From CAWFXC01 sp963819735 (GTDB lineage Bacteria > Actinomycetota > Acidimicrobiia > IMCC26256 > DASPTH01), in contig CAWFXC010000001.1 in NCBI GenBank assembly GCA_963819735.1, forward strand, positions 744,001-808,000: a stretch of 64,000 nucleotides of DNA, given 5' to 3'. Made by a program: the position numbers and the translations under genes. The first letter of the stretch is position 1, and each line of letters opens with the position of its first letter. Below the pieces are notes generated by a model. It ran no database searches. It worked only from the letters and a program-made list of their open reading frames with translations, and had not been told where the DNA came from. Below are positions 54,315 through 63,320 of the stretch, in pieces.

Positions 54315-55130
54315 TCACGACCAGTAGCGCGTGCCCTCCCCCACCAGCACCCGCCCGAACTCGAGGCCGGGGAAGTGTGGTCCACCCACCAGTGTGTCGG
54401 ACCCTTCGAGCTCGCGCAGGATCCGCTCCCGCGTCGCGATCCCGAGCGTGCGGTCGACGTCGGCCAGTGCCTCGAACTGCGGAGCCTCGATCTGCACCGG
54501 ACACGAGATCGCGTCGCCGAGGATCATCGCCCGCTGCCCCTGCGACGACAGCACGTACATCGTGTGACCCGGCGTGTGACCGGGCGTGGCCAACGTGCTG
54601 ATCCCGGGTGCAACCTCGCCGTCGCCGTCGATCGGGTCGAGCCGGCCCGCGTCGTGCAGGTTGCGCATCATCACCGCGGTCTCACTGGTGCTGCCCTCCA
54701 CCAACGCGTCCCAGTCGGGGCGGCCGAAGCGGACGGTGGCGTTCGGGAAGAACGGCGCGTCGTCGGCCCAGACCCAACCGTCGTGGTCGAGGTGGAGGTG
54801 GGTGAGCAGCACGAGGTCGATCTCGGCGCGGTCGATCCCCGCCGCGGCCAGCGCTTCGGGCAGGCGCCCGCCCTCGAGCCGTTGCGGGCCCTTCCCCTCC
54901 GGCTCCCACTGCACGACCCGGTCGCCGAGGCCGGCGTCGATGATCGCGGTGACTCCGCCGCTGCGTACCACGAACACCGAGATCGGCAGCTCGGCGCGCC
55001 CGTCGGCGCCGACCATCTCCCGGTGCGCGGCGGAGTTCGACTCGCCGAACACGTCGGGGGACACGAACGACGCACCGTCCTGGAGACCGACCACGTCGAT
55101 GTCACCGAGGTGCAAGAGCTTCGTGGTCAT
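54315..55130 (-). CDS. MBL-fold metal-dependent hydrolase
   Basis: A 271-aa metallo-beta-lactamase-fold hydrolase with the metal motif LLTHLHLDHDGW (HxHxDH), a later His in LATPGHTPGHTMY and Asp in ILGDAIS. The fold covers lactonases, thioesterases and glyoxalase-II-like enzymes; a role in hydrolysing a lactone or thioester is possible. Start ATG 55130 overlaps the alpha/beta hydrolase stop by 4 nt. Confidence 0.9.
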   Translation of the reverse strand: MTTKLLHLGDIDVVGLQDGASFVSPDVFGESNSAAHREMVGADGRAELPISVFVVRSGGVTAIIDAGLGDRVVQWEPEGKGPQRLEGGRLPEALAAAGIDRAEIDLVLLTHLHLDHDGWVWADDAPFFPNATVRFGRPDWDALVEGSTSETAVMMRNLHDAGRLDPIDGDGEVAPGISTLATPGHTPGHTMYVLSSQGQRAMILGDAISCPVQIEAPQFEALADVDRTLGIATRERILRELEGSDTLVGGPHFPGLEFGRVLVGEGTRYWS

Positions 55131-56134
55131 CGTGACTCCTGCGGGACGCGTGCCGTCGCGACAACCTCGGTGGCGGTGAGCGCGTTCGCCCAGCTCGCGA
55201 TGCGGTCCCAGAGGAGAACGCGATTGCCCGCCTGGTTATGACAGTGCGCCGACCCGGGCACGACGAACAAGGTGATGTCCCGCGCGGATCGGTAGTGGGC
55301 GACGCTGCCGGTGAAATCGGTGGTGAGGTCGTACTCGCCGAAGCCGAGGAACAGCGGAGCAGTGATGCTCCCCTTCTCGAAGTCGGTCGCGCCGGGGATC
55401 ATCGACGTGAGCCCGCAGCTGAACAGAAGCGACGTCTGTTGGTTCACGAACGCCGTTCGCACCGCGTCGGGGACGTCGGCGGCGAGGAACGAGCCGGGCA
55501 CGAGCCCGCGTCGTTCGCCACTCGGTCGTGAGAACCGTTGCCGGGCCAAGGCCTCGATCGACCCGACGATCTCGTCGAGATCCCCGGTGACCGCGGCTTC
55601 GTCGGGGGTGAGCACCTCGGGCAGGCCGTCGCCGCCGTGACCGAGCACGACCACCGCGTCGAACGTGCCGTGGCGTGCCTGCTGCACGGTGGCGAGCATG
55701 CCGCCCATCGAGTGGCCGAGCCCGATCACGATCGGCGTCACCGGACCGGACCATCCCTCGAGCGGCAGCGTGCCGTCGGCGAGCGCGGCGAGCACCTCGC
55801 GGTGGGCGAGGTCGTTCGCCGCGCTGACGACGGGAGGCGTGAGCAGGAACACGTCGTCGACCCGGCTCGATTCGCCGATCCCCAGGTGATCGAGGGTGAT
55901 GGTCACGAAGCCGTGGCCGGCGAGGTGGCCGGCCATGCTGTAGTCGGCCAGACCCTCTACCTCGAGGTCGAAGTAGCGGGTGGAGCAGGTACCCCCGGCG
56001 AGGCAGCACACCACGATCACCGGTGACCCCGGCGGGGGCGGTCGGTCGGGCGCACGGACCCAGCCGCGCACGACCGCGCGACCCGGGAACGGCACCGCGG
56101 CGGAGACGTCGACCTCGACCGGTGTGGTGGGCAC
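55127..56134 (-). CDS. Alpha/beta hydrolase (serine type)
   Basis: A 335-aa paralogue of the protein at 28832-29848 (IVVCCLAGGTCSTRYFDLE, nucleophile Ser in GLGHSMGGML, His in VPGSAHCHNQ). Both share the odd CCxxGG oxyanion loop and the YFDL segment, so they probably arose by duplication. Coupled to the MBL protein by a 4-nt overlap, which suggests two successive hydrolyses. The upstream spacer contains the triplicated repeat. Confidence 0.9.
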   Translation of the reverse strand: MPTTPVEVDVSAAVPFPGRAVVRGWVRAPDRPPPPGSPVIVVCCLAGGTCSTRYFDLEVEGLADYSMAGHLAGHGFVTITLDHLGIGESSRVDDVFLLTPPVVSAANDLAHREVLAALADGTLPLEGWSGPVTPIVIGLGHSMGGMLATVQQARHGTFDAVVVLGHGGDGLPEVLTPDEAAVTGDLDEIVGSIEALARQRFSRPSGERRGLVPGSFLAADVPDAVRTAFVNQQTSLLFSCGLTSMIPGATDFEKGSITAPLFLGFGEYDLTTDFTGSVAHYRSARDITLFVVPGSAHCHNQAGNRVLLWDRIASWANALTATEVVATARVPQESR

Positions 56135-56170
56135 CGGCGAACCATAGTGCCCGGTATGGCTAGCTGCACC

Positions 56171-56393
56171 AGCTCAATGGTCGACTCCGCTCCGCCCGCC
56201 CGCAACCAGCAGAAAGGGCCGCCCGGCTCCGCTCCGTCTCCTAGCTCGCAATGGTCGACTCCGCTCCGCCCGCCCGCAACCAGCAGGAAGGCGGCCGCCC
56301 GGCTCCGCTCCGTCTCCTAGCTCAATGGTCGACTCCGCTCCGCCCGCCCGCAACCAGCAGGAAGGCGGCCCGCCGGCTCCGCTCCGTCTCTCA
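56171..56393. repeat. Three direct tandem repeats of 72-76 bp
   Basis: Copies start at AGCTC at 56171, 56243 and 56319. Each holds AATGGTCGACTCCGCTCCGC then CCGCCCGCAACCAGCAG and ends with GGCTCCGCTCCGTCTC. They differ by a few bases and small indels (GAAAGGGCC in copy 1, GGAAGGCGGCC in copies 2 and 3). The third copy ends at the stop codon of the thiolase-like gene at 56391. No ORF is convincing across them. They fill most of the 256-bp spacer. Confidence 0.9.
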
Positions 56394-57587
56394 GCGCCCG
56401 AGGATCGAGATGAAGCTGACCATCTCGCCGGGGTAGCCGCCGAGGTTGTGGGTGAGGGCGAGGTCGCGCTCACCGCCGGGCTTGGCCGCCTCGATCTGCC
56501 GCTCGGCCGGCGCCTCGCCCCGCAGTTGCAGCCAGGCCTCGAACATCATGCGCAAGCCCGAGGCGCCGGTCGGGTGACCGAACGACTTGAGCCCACCGTC
56601 GGGGTTGACGGGGAGCTCGCCGTCGAGGTCGTAGACCCCGGCGAGCTCGTCGCGCCACGCGGCACCGCGCTCCGAGAACCCGAGGTCCTCCATGAGCACC
56701 AACTCGGTGATGGTGAAGCAGTCGTGCACTTCGGCCATCGCCAACTGGCGACGGGGATCGGTGATGCCGGCCTGCGCGTACGCGTCGCGCGCGGTGGCGG
56801 CGATCTCCGGGAAGCTGGTGTAGTCGTAGCTCGGGTCCGTGACGCCGGACCCGTTGCCCGCGATGAACGACAACGCCTTCACGATGATCGGCGTGTCGGT
56901 GTAGCGGTGCGCGTCCTCGACCCGGCACACGATCGCCGCCGCCGAACCGTCGGCCACGCCCGCGCAGTCGAACAGCCCGAGGTCGCCCGCCATCTTGGGC
57001 GCGTTGCAGATCGTCTCCAGCGAGACCTCACGGCGGAACTGCGCCCGCGAGTTGCGGGCGCCGTTGTAGTGGTTCTTCCACGCGACGTGCGCCATCGCCT
57101 CGCGCATCTTGTCGCGGTCCACGCCGTACTTGGCGCCGTAGGCCGGTGCCACCATCGAGAACATCGCCGCCGCGGTGAGCGTGCGACCGGTGCCGTCGTT
57201 GGGTGGCGGCGTGGCGTTGAGCCCCTGGAACCCGCCGTCCTTCGTCTTCTCGACGCCGATCGCCATCGCCGTGTCGTACGCGCCCGCGGCCACTGCGTAC
57301 ACCGCCTGGCGCAGTGCCTCCGACCCGGTGGCGCAGTAATTCTCGACCCGGGTGACCGGCTTGTCGTCGAGCTGCAGCGGGCGGGCGAGGGTGACGCCGC
57401 TCATGCCGCCCTGCGCGGTGCCGAGCCAGTACGCGTCGACGTCGGCCTTGTCGATGCCGGCCGACTCGTAGGTCTCGTTGGCCGCGTCGATCAGGAGATC
57501 GTCGAGGCCCTTGCCCCAGTGCTCGACGAAGTTCGTGCAACCCATCCCGACGATCGCGACCCGGTCCTTGATGCTGTGGCTAGCCAT
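56391..57587 (-). CDS. Thiolase-superfamily acetyl-CoA acetyltransferase
   Basis: A 398-aa thiolase-like protein (ASHSIKDRVAIVGMGCTNFV) with Cys in VENYCATGSEALRQA and NPDGGLKSFGHPTGASGLR with the HPTGASG segment of functional thiolases. It is longer than the classical type at 46891 in its middle loop. Starts within the last 8 nt of the HMGS-like gene, so the two probably form a complex, as in families where a KAS/HMGS-like protein and a thiolase act together. The stop abuts a tandem repeat. Confidence 0.88.
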   Translation of the reverse strand: MASHSIKDRVAIVGMGCTNFVEHWGKGLDDLLIDAANETYESAGIDKADVDAYWLGTAQGGMSGVTLARPLQLDDKPVTRVENYCATGSEALRQAVYAVAAGAYDTAMAIGVEKTKDGGFQGLNATPPPNDGTGRTLTAAAMFSMVAPAYGAKYGVDRDKMREAMAHVAWKNHYNGARNSRAQFRREVSLETICNAPKMAGDLGLFDCAGVADGSAAAIVCRVEDAHRYTDTPIIVKALSFIAGNGSGVTDPSYDYTSFPEIAATARDAYAQAGITDPRRQLAMAEVHDCFTITELVLMEDLGFSERGAAWRDELAGVYDLDGELPVNPDGGLKSFGHPTGASGLRMMFEAWLQLRGEAPAERQIEAAKPGGERDLALTHNLGGYPGEMVSFISILGR

Positions 57588-58998
57588 CTCGCACCAACCT
57601 TCCCTTCCAGAAGTAGTTCACGATGCCGTCGGCGGCGTACAGCCGGCGGAACGTCATCTCCACGCGCTGGCCGATCTCGATCTCGGTGGCGTCGGCGTCG
57701 GTGAGCTCGATGGGCACGCGACCACCGCCGTCGAAGTCGACGACCGCGAACACGATCGGCGGGCTCGGCGAGTACGCCATGCGGTCGACGGTGAACGTGA
57801 CCACGGTGCCCTGCGCGTCGGCGAGCGGCGCCGCTTCCATCTCGTCGGTGTGCTCACCCCCACGCGACACGCGCGCCGGCGGCAGGTGCACCACACCGGT
57901 GTCGCGTTCCTTCGAGCCGACGAAACCGAACTTCCATTCCTCGCTGCGGGCCGCGGCAGTGGCCGACACGCGCTGCGGTTCGGGCCGGCGGGGCGGCTCG
58001 ACCGGCAACATGCCGCGCCACGAGAGGAACTTGCCGTACGGAAGCGGCGCGCCCGCCGCGACCTGCTCGGCGATGGTGCGCGCCGGTCGGTAGCTGCCGA
58101 GCGCGTCGGTGGTGCGGAACAGGAGCACGTCGGCGCCGTCGGCCAACACCACCAGCGCCACCACCTGGCCCGGCTCGGCCTGCTCGAGCATCGAAGCCAA
58201 GAGGACGCCCGGGTGGGCGGCGCCCGAGTTGCCGACGACGGCCGCGAGGTCGTCGATCACGTGGACGCCGTCGAGCTTGCCCCCGACCGACCGCGCCGTC
58301 CGCTGCCCCGGGGCCGCGACCGCGGCGGCGGCTACGTCGCCCGCGGTGAGGCCGGCCGACTCGAGCGCGGTGTTCCACGCCCGCACCCCGAGCGGCACCG
58401 AACGCACCTCGGAGAACTTCTCGTCCCACACCTTGGTGCGGGTCTCCCCCGGCGCGCGCCAGCGCTCGACGAACTCGTCGGTGACACTGGCGGAGCCCAG
58501 GAACTCGGCGACGACGGTGCCGGTCCCGTCGGCGGCGGAGTCGTCGCCCACGACGAACGCGGCGGCGGCGTCGCCCCCGGCCGATTCCTCACCGCTCCCC
58601 GGGAGCCCGGTGCGCACGTCGGCGCTCACCACGAGCGTGGTCGCGGTCGAGGCCGACGCCAAACCGAGGAGCAGACCGCCGACCGCGGAGCGGACCGACG
58701 CACCGAGGTCGAACGCGGGCGCGTCGTCGGCGAGGCGGAGCGCGGCGTGGATCGCGGTGGCGTTGGTCTTGTCGGCGTAGGCGGGGAACGACGTGGCGAA
58801 GAGGAGTTGCGCCGGGGCGACGGCGCGCCCCCGGAGCGCGAGCCGGGCGGCCTCGACACCCATGGTCGTGGAGTCTTCGTCGAAGCTGGCGACGGTTCGG
58901 GTGCCCTTGCCGCCACCCTGGCCGACGAAGGTCGCGATCTGGGTGCGATCGAGCCGCCGGTAGGGCAGGTAGGCGGCCCAGGAGATGATTCCGCGCAT
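57580..58998 (-). CDS. HMG-CoA-synthase-like protein fused to an OB-fold domain
   Basis: A 472-aa protein. The N-terminal 330 residues have the KAS III/HMG-CoA synthase pattern (MRGIISWAAYLPYRRLDR, DEDSTTMGVEAARLAL, FATSFPAYADKTNATA). The normal Cys position reads FDLGASVRSAVGG (about 97-107), so no nucleophile is visible. The last 100 residues form a DUF35-type OB-fold whose zinc-ribbon Cys residues are gone. The fusion may be a structural partner of the downstream thiolase. ATG 58998 is chosen at the family start; the open frame extends to 59088. Confidence 0.88.
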   Translation of the reverse strand: MRGIISWAAYLPYRRLDRTQIATFVGQGGGKGTRTVASFDEDSTTMGVEAARLALRGRAVAPAQLLFATSFPAYADKTNATAIHAALRLADDAPAFDLGASVRSAVGGLLLGLASASTATTLVVSADVRTGLPGSGEESAGGDAAAAFVVGDDSAADGTGTVVAEFLGSASVTDEFVERWRAPGETRTKVWDEKFSEVRSVPLGVRAWNTALESAGLTAGDVAAAAVAAPGQRTARSVGGKLDGVHVIDDLAAVVGNSGAAHPGVLLASMLEQAEPGQVVALVVLADGADVLLFRTTDALGSYRPARTIAEQVAAGAPLPYGKFLSWRGMLPVEPPRRPEPQRVSATAAARSEEWKFGFVGSKERDTGVVHLPPARVSRGGEHTDEMEAAPLADAQGTVVTFTVDRMAYSPSPPIVFAVVDFDGGGRVPIELTDADATEIEIGQRVEMTFRRLYAADGIVNYFWKGRLVRDG

Positions 58999-59099
58999 GG
59001 ATTGCACAGTATCCGAAGGGGCAGGATGGACCGGCGGCGACGGTACCCTGCACCGCCGGTGAAGATCGCGCCCTCCAGCGCTGAACAAAGGGGAACCAC

Positions 59100-60344
59100 G
59101 TGCAACTCGGTGAGGTAGCCAACGAGGGCGCGCAGCAGTACGGGAAGCCGCTCGACGGTGTCCGCATCCTCGCGCTCGAGCAGATGCAGGCCCTGCCCTA
59201 CGCGACGCAACTGCTGGGTCGACTCGGCGCCGAGGTGGTCAAGGTCGAGGCGCCGACCGGCGAGTCGGGGCGCGGTGCGCAGCCCGGCATGCTCGACCCG
59301 TCGGGACGTCTGGTGGGCGCGACGTTCCTGCGCAACAACCTTTCGAAGCGCAGCGTCACCGTGAACCTGAAGGCCGACCAGGGTCGAGAGCTGGTGCTCG
59401 CGCTGGCCCCGCACTTCGACGTGTTCGCCGAGAACTTCAAGGCCGGCGCGCTCGACCGGATGGGGCTCGGCTACGAGGCCGTCGCCGCGGTGCACCCGTC
59501 GGTGATCTACGCGTCGGTGTCGGGGTTCGGCAACAGCGGTTCGCCCTACTCCGACTGGCCCGCGTACGCGTCGATCGCGGAGGCGATGTCGGGCATCTAC
59601 GACTACGTGCTCGTGGGCGACGAGACCCCGCGGCCCAACCCGGTCGGCGCGCTCGGCGACATCAGCTCCGCGCTCTTCGCCGCCATCGGCATCCTCGCCG
59701 CGCTCCGCCACCGCGACGCCACCGGTGAGGGACAGCGCGTCGACATCGCCATGTTCGACGCCACCGTCGCCATGACCGACATCGTCACCAATTTCGGCTC
59801 GCTCGGGATGCACCGCCTCAACGAGCCCAAGAATGTCGTCCTCGATCCGTTCCGCGCGTCCGACGGGTGGTTCGTGCTGCAACTCGTGCGCGAGCACCAG
59901 CTCGAGCGCATCGCCAACCTCGTGGGCCACCCGGAGTGGCCCACCGACCCGCGGCTCGCGACGCGCGTCCTGTGGGCCGAGCACCTCGAAGACATGCTGC
60001 GGCCGGCGATCGAGAAGTGGGCGGCCGGGCTCACCAAGCTCGAGGCCGCGCAGCAGTTGAGCGCGGCGGGGATCGCGGCGGCCCCGATCCAGACCACCGA
60101 GGAGGTCATGGCCGACCCCCATCTCGCGGCGCGGCACATGCTCGTCGAGATGGAACGCACCGACGGCGTCGAGCACCCGGTCGTGATCCCCGGCAATCCC
60201 GTGAAGCTCTCGAAGGTCGCCGAGGGCCCGGAGAGCCGGGTGCCCTGGGTCGGCGAGCACACCCGCGAGGTGCTGCGCGAGGAGCTCGGCCTCGACGACG
60301 CGGCCGTCGACGCCCTCGTCGCCGACGGCGTCGTCACGAGCTAG
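59100..60344 (+). CDS. CaiB/BaiF (family III) CoA-transferase
   Basis: A 414-aa transferase (GVRILALEQMQALPYATQLL, NNLSKRSVTVNLK). The catalytic Asp is intact in VGALGDISSALFAAIG, unlike two other copies. GTG 59100 follows AAAGGGG. First gene of the rightward run ending at 64 kb, so it may be the activation step for the pathway of that run. Confidence 0.92.
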   Translation: MQLGEVANEGAQQYGKPLDGVRILALEQMQALPYATQLLGRLGAEVVKVEAPTGESGRGAQPGMLDPSGRLVGATFLRNNLSKRSVTVNLKADQGRELVLALAPHFDVFAENFKAGALDRMGLGYEAVAAVHPSVIYASVSGFGNSGSPYSDWPAYASIAEAMSGIYDYVLVGDETPRPNPVGALGDISSALFAAIGILAALRHRDATGEGQRVDIAMFDATVAMTDIVTNFGSLGMHRLNEPKNVVLDPFRASDGWFVLQLVREHQLERIANLVGHPEWPTDPRLATRVLWAEHLEDMLRPAIEKWAAGLTKLEAAQQLSAAGIAAAPIQTTEEVMADPHLAARHMLVEMERTDGVEHPVVIPGNPVKLSKVAEGPESRVPWVGEHTREVLREELGLDDAAVDALVADGVVTS

Positions 60345-60387
60345 CGCCGCGTCGCGCAACGTCCGCCCTGCGCGGAGGAGCATCACC

Positions 60388-60828
60388 ATGACGATTCAGC
60401 GGATGGACCACGTCAGCGTCGTCGTCGACGATCTCGAGGCCGGCATTGCGTTCTTCGTCGCGCTCGGCATGGAGGTGGAGGGCGAGGCGCCGATCGAGGG
60501 CCCGTGGGTCGACCAGGTCAACGCGCTCGACGGCGTTCGAGTCGACATCGCGATGATGCGGACCCCGGATGGCAACGGCAAGCTCGAGCTGACGAAGTTC
60601 CACGCCCCGACCGCGATCCGCGCGGAGCCGGAGGACGCGCCGTCGAACGCACTGGGCATCCGCAGCATCATGTTCCTGGTCGATGACGTCGACGCCGCGG
60701 TGGCGAGCCTGGGAGCCCACGGCGGGAAGCTCCAGGGCGAGGTGGCGCAGTACGAGGACATCTACCGGCTCTGCTACGTCCGCGGCCCCGAGGGGATCAT
60801 CGTCGCGTTGGCCGAGGAGCTCAGCTGA
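60388..60828 (+). CDS. VOC (glyoxalase/bleomycin-resistance-fold) protein
   Basis: A 146-aa metal-binding VOC protein (IQRMDHVSVVVDDLEAGIAF, VDIAMMRTPDGNGKLELTKF, RSIMFLVDDVDAAVASLG, YVRGPEGIIVALAEEL). The His in MDHVSV and Glu residues in LELTKF and GIIVALAEE form the metal set. VOC proteins include extradiol dioxygenases, glyoxalases and methylmalonyl-CoA epimerase; the length and style fit glyoxalase-like. Starts 43 bp after the CoA-transferase. Confidence 0.88.
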   Translation: MTIQRMDHVSVVVDDLEAGIAFFVALGMEVEGEAPIEGPWVDQVNALDGVRVDIAMMRTPDGNGKLELTKFHAPTAIRAEPEDAPSNALGIRSIMFLVDDVDAAVASLGAHGGKLQGEVAQYEDIYRLCYVRGPEGIIVALAEELS

Positions 60829-60914
60829 CGTGGGCGACGAACTGATACAGCACATTCCGCGGGCTGGCCGCGGGCGGGCCGCGGGCTAGACGCAGGCTCC
60901 TCCAGCTCCTCTAA

Positions 60915-60931
60915 ACTGACGGGTCGTCAGA
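60915..60931. promoter_or_regulatory. ACTGAC-N5-GTCAGA operator
   Basis: ACTGACGGGTCGTCAGA, one mismatch from the shared palindrome, 24 bp before the acyl-CoA dehydrogenase start. A TAAACT -10-like hexamer (60912-60917) overlaps its left half. Confidence 0.65.
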
Positions 60932-60955
60932 TTCCAGCTTGAGGGAGCGCACTTC

Positions 60956-62137
60956 GTGGATTTCGACTTCTCGCCCGAGCAGCTGGCGTTCCGTGACGAA
61001 GTCGAGGCCTTCCTCGACGCCAACGACGACCCGATCGTGTTCGACGTGACCCGCGAGAACATGGCGCAGGTCGCCGACATCCCCGAGCGCCGCGCGTTGA
61101 TGGGCAAGATCGGTGAGCAGGGTTGGCTCGGCATCACCTGGCCCAAGGAGTGGGGCGGCCAGGAGGGCGACGGCGTCTACGAGTACCTCCTCAACGAAGC
61201 GCTCGCCCGCCGGGGTGGCCCGCAGATCGGCAAGGGCATCGGCATCATCGGCAAGACGATCCTGCGTCACGGCAGTGAACGGATGCAGAAGGAGTTCCTA
61301 CCGAAGATCCTCACCAACGAGATCGACTTCGCGGTGGGCTACAGCGAGCCCGATGCGGGGTCGGACGCCGCGTCGATGAAGCTCAAGGCGGTGCGCGACG
61401 GCGACGGCTGGCGCCTCAACGGGCAGAAGACGTGGACCACGTCGGCCCACTTCGCCGAGTGGTACTGGGTCGGTGCCCGCACCGACCCCGACGCGCCGAA
61501 GCACCACGGCATCACGTTGTTCCTCGTGCCGCTCGATCATCCCGGAATCACCGTCAACGCGATCTGGACGATGGGCGACGAACGCACCAACGACGTGTTC
61601 TTCGACGACGTGTTCGTGCACGACGACTACGTGGTCGGCGACCTCAACCACGGCTTCCAGTACATCTCCGAGGCGCTCGACCTCGAGCGCTTCACCATGT
61701 TCACGTTCTCCCCGATCAAGCAGCGGCTCGACCTGCTCTGCGACTACGTCGCGACGGAGAGCGTCGACGGCGAACCGCTCCGCGACGACCCGGTGATCCG
61801 CAAGCAGATCGCGCGCCTCGCCACCGATGCGGAAGTCGCGCGCGTGCTCGGGCTGCGCTTCGTCGCCAAGTCGATGAAGGGGGGCGCGGCGCCGACGTCG
61901 GAGGCCTCGGAGTACAAGCTCTTCGCCACCGAGTTGTCGAAGCGGCTCGCCAACGCGTCGATGGACCTCGGCGGCCCTGGTTCGCAACTCCGCGTGAAGA
62001 CCGACGAAGCGCCGATGAAGGGCCGGGCCGAGTCGACGTACCGCTACACCGTGATCGACACCGTCGGCGGCGGTGGGTCGGAGATCCAGAAGAACATCAT
62101 CTCGCGGCGCAAGCTCGGGCTCCCGAAGAACTTCTGA
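60956..62137 (+). CDS. Acyl-CoA dehydrogenase
   Basis: A 393-aa dehydrogenase (DFDFSPEQLAFRDEVEAFL, VGYSEPDAGSDAASMKLKAV, NGQKTWTTSAHFAEWYW, SEIQKNIISRRKLGLP). It stands alone without a small partner. GTG 60956 follows GAGGGAG. It has its own TetR-type operator, so it probably starts an operon of five genes with the CoA-transferase and MaoC genes. Confidence 0.92.
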   Translation: MDFDFSPEQLAFRDEVEAFLDANDDPIVFDVTRENMAQVADIPERRALMGKIGEQGWLGITWPKEWGGQEGDGVYEYLLNEALARRGGPQIGKGIGIIGKTILRHGSERMQKEFLPKILTNEIDFAVGYSEPDAGSDAASMKLKAVRDGDGWRLNGQKTWTTSAHFAEWYWVGARTDPDAPKHHGITLFLVPLDHPGITVNAIWTMGDERTNDVFFDDVFVHDDYVVGDLNHGFQYISEALDLERFTMFTFSPIKQRLDLLCDYVATESVDGEPLRDDPVIRKQIARLATDAEVARVLGLRFVAKSMKGGAAPTSEASEYKLFATELSKRLANASMDLGGPGSQLRVKTDEAPMKGRAESTYRYTVIDTVGGGGSEIQKNIISRRKLGLPKNF

Positions 62138-62153
62138 TCGTGACCCGAACCCG

Positions 62154-63320
62154 ATGACGACCGAGATGCTCGACGGCATCACGGTGCTCGATCTCGCCAG
62201 CGTCGGCCCCGCCGCGCGCGCGTCGCGTTGGCTGGCCGACTACGGCGCGACCGTGGTGAAGGTGGGCCCGGTACCGAAGCACGAGGGCGTGCAGATCGTG
62301 CCGCCGTTCTACGCGTACAGCGCGCACCGGCGCATGCAGCGCGTGCTGCTCGACATGAAGGCCCCCGAGGGTCGCGAGGCGTTCCTGCGCCTGGCCGAGC
62401 GAGCCGACGTGATCATCGAGAGCTTCCGCCCCGGCGTGGTCGACCGCCTCGGCATCGGCTGGGACGCAGTGTCGGCCCGCAACCCGCGGGCGGTGTACTG
62501 CTCCACCACCGGCTTCGGTCAGGCCGGGCCCCACGCCCAGTGGGCCGGACACGACCTCAACTACCTGGGCATCGGCGGGTACCTCCACTGCACCGGCCGC
62601 GGGCCCGACGGCGCGCCGCCCATCCCGGGGGCGACGGTCGCCGACAGCGCGGGCGGGGGCATGCACGCGGTGATGGCGATCATGGCCGCGCTCGTCCGTC
62701 GCTCGACCACCGGGGAGGGCGCCTACCTCGACGTCTCGATCGCCGACGGAGTGCTGGCGCTGATGGCGCTGGCGGTCGACGAGTACTTCGCCACCGGCGA
62801 CGAACCGGCGCCCCGTCACGGCCTGCTCACCGGCCGGTACGCGTGCTACGACACGTACCCGACGCGCGACGGCAAGTGGGTGTCGGTCGCCGCAATCGAA
62901 CCGCGGTTCTGGGCCAACCTCTGCCGCGAGCTCGGGCTCGACCGGTGGGCCGGGCACCAGACCGACGACGCAGTGCAGGACGAGATCCGAGCCGACGTAC
63001 GCGCGGTGTTCCTCACCCGCGACCGCGATGAGTGGACGACGCGGCTCGCGCCCGCCGACACCTGCGTGGCGCCGGTGCTGACCATTCCCGAGCTCGTCGA
63101 CGACGAGCAGTACGTCGCGCGCGACGCGTTCGTCGACGCCACGCACGCCGACCACGGAACGTTCCGCCAGGTGGGCCCGGTGTTCGCGGGTATGCACCGA
63201 CCCGGCGCGCCCTACGAAGCGCGCGACGCGACGGTCACCGACACCGATGCGCTCCTGCAGGCGGCGGGCCTCTCGTTGGCCGAATGCGGGAAGTTGCGCG
63301 AGGAGGGCGTGATCGCATGA
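62154..63320 (+). CDS. CaiB/BaiF (family III) CoA-transferase
   Basis: A 388-aa transferase (EMLDGITVLDLASVGPAARA). The Asp is intact in ATVADSAGGGMHAVMAIMAA. Unusually it lacks the NRGKRS segment, having YSAHRRMQRVLLDMKA instead, which is like the racemase (alpha-methylacyl-CoA racemase, AMACR) branch of the same family. Racemase activity at C25-like centres would suit a branched side-chain pathway; this is an inference from the altered segment. Overlaps the next gene by 4 nt. Confidence 0.88.
   Translation: MTTEMLDGITVLDLASVGPAARASRWLADYGATVVKVGPVPKHEGVQIVPPFYAYSAHRRMQRVLLDMKAPEGREAFLRLAERADVIIESFRPGVVDRLGIGWDAVSARNPRAVYCSTTGFGQAGPHAQWAGHDLNYLGIGGYLHCTGRGPDGAPPIPGATVADSAGGGMHAVMAIMAALVRRSTTGEGAYLDVSIADGVLALMALAVDEYFATGDEPAPRHGLLTGRYACYDTYPTRDGKWVSVAAIEPRFWANLCRELGLDRWAGHQTDDAVQDEIRADVRAVFLTRDRDEWTTRLAPADTCVAPVLTIPELVDDEQYVARDAFVDATHADHGTFRQVGPVFAGMHRPGAPYEARDATVTDTDALLQAAGLSLAECGKLREEGVIA

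Noticed and set aside
56171..56393. CRISPR-like repeat array
   Set aside because: The copies are contiguous with no unique spacers and no cas genes are near.
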